A stretch of DNA of 64,000 nt from Rhizobacter terrae (lineage in GTDB: Bacteria > Pseudomonadota > Gammaproteobacteria > Burkholderiales > Burkholderiaceae_C), in the NCBI RefSeq assembly GCF_003852895.1, contig NZ_QUSW01000004.1, forward strand, positions 434,001 to 498,000, written 5' to 3'. The stretch's first letter is position 1, and every line of letters begins with the position of its first letter. A program made the translations under genes and the position numbers. The notes under the pieces are model-generated. The model saw only the letters and a list, made by a program, of their open reading frames with translations, was not told the DNA's origin and searched no databases. Shown piece by piece: positions 60,976 through 64,000 of the stretch.

Positions 60976-62862
60976 ATGAAAAAAATACCAACCTGCCTGC
61001 TGGCGGTGCTCGCTCCGCTCGTGCAGGCGGCGGGAACTCCCTCGCCCCGCGAGCTGGCAACGCTGTCGCTGGAGGATCTCGCCAACATCGAGGTCATCTC
61101 GACAAGCCGGCATGCGGAACGCCTGTCGGATGCAGCGGCCTCCATCTTCGTCATCACCGCGGAGGACATCCGCCGCTCGGGTGCCACCACCCTGCCTGAA
61201 GCGCTGCGCCTCGCGCCCAACCTGCAGGTCGGGCGGCTCGACGCCGGCCAGTACGCCATCAGCGCACGCGGCTTCAACAATGCCATCGGCAACAAGCTGC
61301 TGGTGCTGGTCGACGGCCGCACGGTCTACACGCCCTTCTTCTCCGGGGTGTTCTGGGACCAGCAGGACGTGATGCTCGATGACGTGGATCGCATCGAGGT
61401 CGTCAGCGGCCCGGGCGCCACCCTGTGGGGCGCGAATGCGGTCAATGGCGTCATCAACGTCATCACGCGGCCGGCGTCCCACAGCCAGGGCGGGTTGGGG
61501 GTGGCGGGCGGCGGCAACCGGGAGGCCGGTGCCTCGGCGCGCTACGGCGGCGAACTGGGCACGGGCAACTTCCGCCTCTATGCACGGGCTTCGCAATTGC
61601 AGAACACCCGCAACACCGCGGGTGCGAGCGTGGCTGACGGCTGGGACCGCACCCAGGCCGGCTTCCGCATGGACTGGGGCGACCAGCAGGACGGCGTCAC
61701 GCTGCAAGGCGACATCTACGAAGGCAAGTCCGAAGACCGCGGCTCCTTGGGCCCCTTCCCGCTGGGTGCGGTGAAGGTGTCGGGCGCCAACATCCTCGGA
61801 CGCTGGACGCACGCGCTGGGCGACGGCTCCAGCCTGCGCATCCAGGCCTACGTTGACCACACCCGGCGAATCGATGCCCTGATCTACAGCCCGAAGGCCG
61901 ACATCCTCGATGTGGAAATCCAGCACGCCAGGCAGATCGGCCGACACGACATCGTGTGGGGTGTCGGCTACCGCCGCGCAAAGGACGACATCCAGCCCGG
62001 CGTGTTCTTCGGCTTCAATCCCGCCGGCACCACCATGGGTTGGGCCAATCTCTTCGCGCAGGACGAGGTCGAGCTGACCCAGGCGCTGAAGCTGACGCTG
62101 GGCGCCAAGCTCGAACACAACGACTTCACCGGCACCGAAGCCTTGCCCACGCTGCGCCTGGCGTGGAAGCCCGGCAGCAGCGATCTGCTGTGGGGCGGCC
62201 TGTCGCGCGCCGTGCGCGCGCCTGCGCGGCTGGACCGCGAGCTCTTCCTGCCGCCCCGTGCACCGTTCCTGATCGCGGGGGGACCAGACTTCGACTCAGA
62301 AGTCGCCAAGGTGGCCGAACTGGGCTACCGGGCGCAGCCAAACCCGTCGGTGAGCTATTCGGTGACGGTCTTCCGCCACTGGTGGGACAAGCTGCGCAGC
62401 GGCCAGAAGCCGCCGAATGCGCACGTGCAGAACATGATCGATGGGACGACCCAGGGCCTCGAAGCCTGGGGCCAATGGCAGGCGATGCCCTCCCTGCGCC
62501 TGAGTGCCGGCCTCACCACCTTGCACAAGGACTTGAAGCTCAAGCCCGGCAGCACCGATCCGGACGGACCGAAGAACCTCGGCGACGACCCGACGCACCA
62601 GTGGGTGCTGCGCGCGGCCTGGACGCTGCTGCAACGCCACGAACTGGACGTGTCGGTTCGCCATGTCGGCGAGCTTCCAGTGCCGGCGGTGCAGGCCTAC
62701 ACCGCCGTGGACCTGCGCTACGCGATCGGCCTCAATCCGCAGACCGAGCTCGCCTTGAGCGCGACCAACCTTTTCGATCCGTCGCACGTCGAGTTCATCA
62801 CCTCCATGTCGCGCAGCGAGATACCGCGCGCTTTCGCGCTGACGCTGCGCTGGACGCCCTGA
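60976..62862 (+). CDS. TonB-dependent outer-membrane receptor
   Basis: A 628-residue receptor that takes up a scarce ligand using TonB energy. The signal peptide is MKKIPTCLLAVLAPLVQAAG. The plug domain has LSLEDLANIEVISTSRHAERL (Ton-box-like region), RSGATTLPEALRLAPNLQVGRLDAGQYAISARGFN, and LLVLVDGRTVYTPFFSGVFWDQQDVMLDDVDRIEV. The barrel ends LTLRWTP. The length is short for a siderophore receptor and closest to the vitamin B12/copper-type group; substrate unproven. A GGAG site precedes the ATG. No riboswitch or Fur box was recognised in the 108-base upstream gap. Confidence 0.9.
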   Translation: MKKIPTCLLAVLAPLVQAAGTPSPRELATLSLEDLANIEVISTSRHAERLSDAAASIFVITAEDIRRSGATTLPEALRLAPNLQVGRLDAGQYAISARGFNNAIGNKLLVLVDGRTVYTPFFSGVFWDQQDVMLDDVDRIEVVSGPGATLWGANAVNGVINVITRPASHSQGGLGVAGGGNREAGASARYGGELGTGNFRLYARASQLQNTRNTAGASVADGWDRTQAGFRMDWGDQQDGVTLQGDIYEGKSEDRGSLGPFPLGAVKVSGANILGRWTHALGDGSSLRIQAYVDHTRRIDALIYSPKADILDVEIQHARQIGRHDIVWGVGYRRAKDDIQPGVFFGFNPAGTTMGWANLFAQDEVELTQALKLTLGAKLEHNDFTGTEALPTLRLAWKPGSSDLLWGGLSRAVRAPARLDRELFLPPRAPFLIAGGPDFDSEVAKVAELGYRAQPNPSVSYSVTVFRHWWDKLRSGQKPPNAHVQNMIDGTTQGLEAWGQWQAMPSLRLSAGLTTLHKDLKLKPGSTDPDGPKNLGDDPTHQWVLRAAWTLLQRHELDVSVRHVGELPVPAVQAYTAVDLRYAIGLNPQTELALSATNLFDPSHVEFITSMSRSEIPRAFALTLRWTP

Positions 62863-62869
62863 GGTCGCG

Positions 62870-64000
62870 TTACAGCAACTCGAAGGCGGCCATCGACACC
62901 AGGGTGGGAAGCAAGGCAGCCAGCAGCAGCGAGACCGCATTGATCGCCCCGCCCTGGAAGCTGCCGCGCAGGATGGAGAAGCCTGCGGGGTTGGGCGCGT
63001 TGGCAATCACTGTCAAGCCGCCGCCCGTCACCGCGCCGGCCACCAGCGAATACTTGAACTCGTCGCTCAGGCCCGGCACGAGCGAGCCGAGGTAGGTCAG
63101 CGCCGCGTTGTCGGTGAGCGCCGTCAGCGCCGTCGAGCCGAAGTACACCGCCTTCGGGCTCATCGACGTGAGCACGGGCTGCAACCACCACTGCTGCATG
63201 CCGCCCAGCACCACCAGCCCAGCCAGGAAGAAGGCCACGAGCAAGGCCTCGCGAAGGATGAGTTCGTCGTGATGCCGCGGATAGGCCGCGCTGTAGCCGA
63301 TGAAGAACAGCAGCAGCCCGAGGAAGACGGCCGGGTGGTGCGCGAACACCACCGTGCCCAGCAGGAACAGCGCGCTCACCAGCATCGCGCCGATGGGCAC
63401 GCGATGCTCCACCGGTGCCTGCGCGCCCGGTGCCTCGGCCTTCGCGAGATGCCGCCCGAACAGCAGGCACACCCCGACCGCGTTGATCAGCACCGCCACC
63501 GAGGCCTTCCAGCCGAAGTTGGACATCATGAAGGCCAGGTCCCAGTTCCAGGTGGAGGCCACCATCAGCACCGGCGGCGCGGCAAAGGGCGTGAGCGTGC
63601 CGCCGATGGACACGTTGACGAAGAGCACGCCGATGGTGGCGTACTTCAGCTTCTCGGGCACGTCGGCGGCGAACACGCGGTCGCGCAGCATCAGCGCGGC
63701 GAGCGTCATCGCGGCGGGCTCGGTGATGAAGCTGCCCAGCAGCGGCAGGAAAAACAGCGCGAGGAAGTACACCGCCAGCGGACGCGGCACCGGCAGCAGC
63801 CGCGCGAGCCCGTTCACCATGGCGGTCGACAACTGCAGGATGGGCTTGCTGCCTGCGATCACCATGATGGCGAACACGAACAGCGGCTCGGTGAAGTTGC
63901 GCGTGTCGACGTATCCGGTGGCGGCCTTCTTGCCTTGCAGCACGAAGCTGCACAGCACCATCACCAAGGCCCAGAAGCCGAACACCACCTCCACCTCGCC
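62870..64000 (-). CDS. Putative Na+/H+ antiporter family protein, C-terminal part (runs off the window)
   Basis: The last 377 codons of a membrane protein with about 11 TMs. Blocks KPILQLSTAMVNGLARLLPV, SFITEPAAMTLAALMLRDRVF, VNVSIGGTLTPFAAPPVLMVA and a symmetric second half TALTDNAALTYLGSLVPGLS resemble the putative Na+/H+ antiporter/ion-transporter group (ArsB/NhaD-like). The N terminus lies outside the window, so the full length is unknown. The substrate is not determined. Its stop lies 8 bases from the TonB receptor's stop, in convergent orientation. Confidence 0.85.
   Translation of the reverse strand, partial: GEVEVVFGFWALVMVLCSFVLQGKKAATGYVDTRNFTEPLFVFAIMVIAGSKPILQLSTAMVNGLARLLPVPRPLAVYFLALFFLPLLGSFITEPAAMTLAALMLRDRVFAADVPEKLKYATIGVLFVNVSIGGTLTPFAAPPVLMVASTWNWDLAFMMSNFGWKASVAVLINAVGVCLLFGRHLAKAEAPGAQAPVEHRVPIGAMLVSALFLLGTVVFAHHPAVFLGLLLFFIGYSAAYPRHHDELILREALLVAFFLAGLVVLGGMQQWWLQPVLTSMSPKAVYFGSTALTALTDNAALTYLGSLVPGLSDEFKYSLVAGAVTGGGLTVIANAPNPAGFSILRGSFQGGAINAVSLLLAALLPTLVSMAAFELL

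Noticed and set aside
58186-62118. A 1310-codon open frame antisense to glnD and the TonB receptor gene
   Set aside because: It crosses two clearly real genes and the gap between them, and has low-complexity composition. It is a shadow of third-position GC bias.

Overview
The window is high-GC, gene-dense chromosomal DNA that reads like a Comamonadaceae-type betaproteobacterium (Burkholderiales). Three things suggest this: the succinylase lysine genes dapC-dapD-(pilU)-dapE-prmB in one line, a Gram-negative trimeric-porin family gene with the usual betaproteobacterial form, and intergenic multi-hairpin repeats of a kind I associate with that family. The genus is not resolved. I see no phage, insertion sequence, CRISPR array, rRNA or tRNA.

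Layout. 1-4.5 kb: 5' part of smc, queF, a porin, a divergent atypical response regulator and a CAP-domain lipoprotein. 4.6-15.7 kb: a co-directional block with a DUF72 gene, dapC, dapD, a periplasmic binding protein plus a diguanylate cyclase, a PilT/PilU ATPase, dapE, prmB and an ABC-F ATPase. 15.7-18.5 kb: small exported, membrane, TPR and hypothetical genes, including a 38-residue basic protein.

18.5-26.1 kb is the most unusual part. A ketosynthase, an acyl carrier protein and a Cys-nucleophile hydrolase form one operon. Divergent from it are an outer-membrane efflux lipoprotein, a DevC/MacB-type permease, an ATPase, a lipoprotein membrane-fusion protein and a beta-barrel protein. Together they look like a self-contained system that makes an acyl product and exports it.

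26.1-33 kb: recQ with an odd C-terminal domain, ohrR-ohr with a clear operator, a PEP-CTERM phytase-like esterase, asparaginase, and lexA-cdd1 behind two SOS boxes. A 0.6 kb non-coding stretch follows, holding two inverted copies of a structured repeat. 33-44.6 kb: penicillin acylase family protein, small hypotheticals, LysE exporter, DUF1993, a 2-hydroxyacid dehydrogenase with a split chromate transporter, upp, and a redox operon (di-haem peroxidase, chemoreceptor-like protein, cupredoxin, cytochrome c). 44.8-52.8 kb: rlmB, glpQ, membrane acyltransferase, XRE regulator with a molybdopterin oxidoreductase, and a TetR/ferritin-like hydrolase pair with twin operators. 52.8-64 kb: a small hypothetical, purL, map, glnD, a TonB-dependent receptor and a partial antiporter gene.

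All functions are read from motifs and remembered family features. No database search was run.
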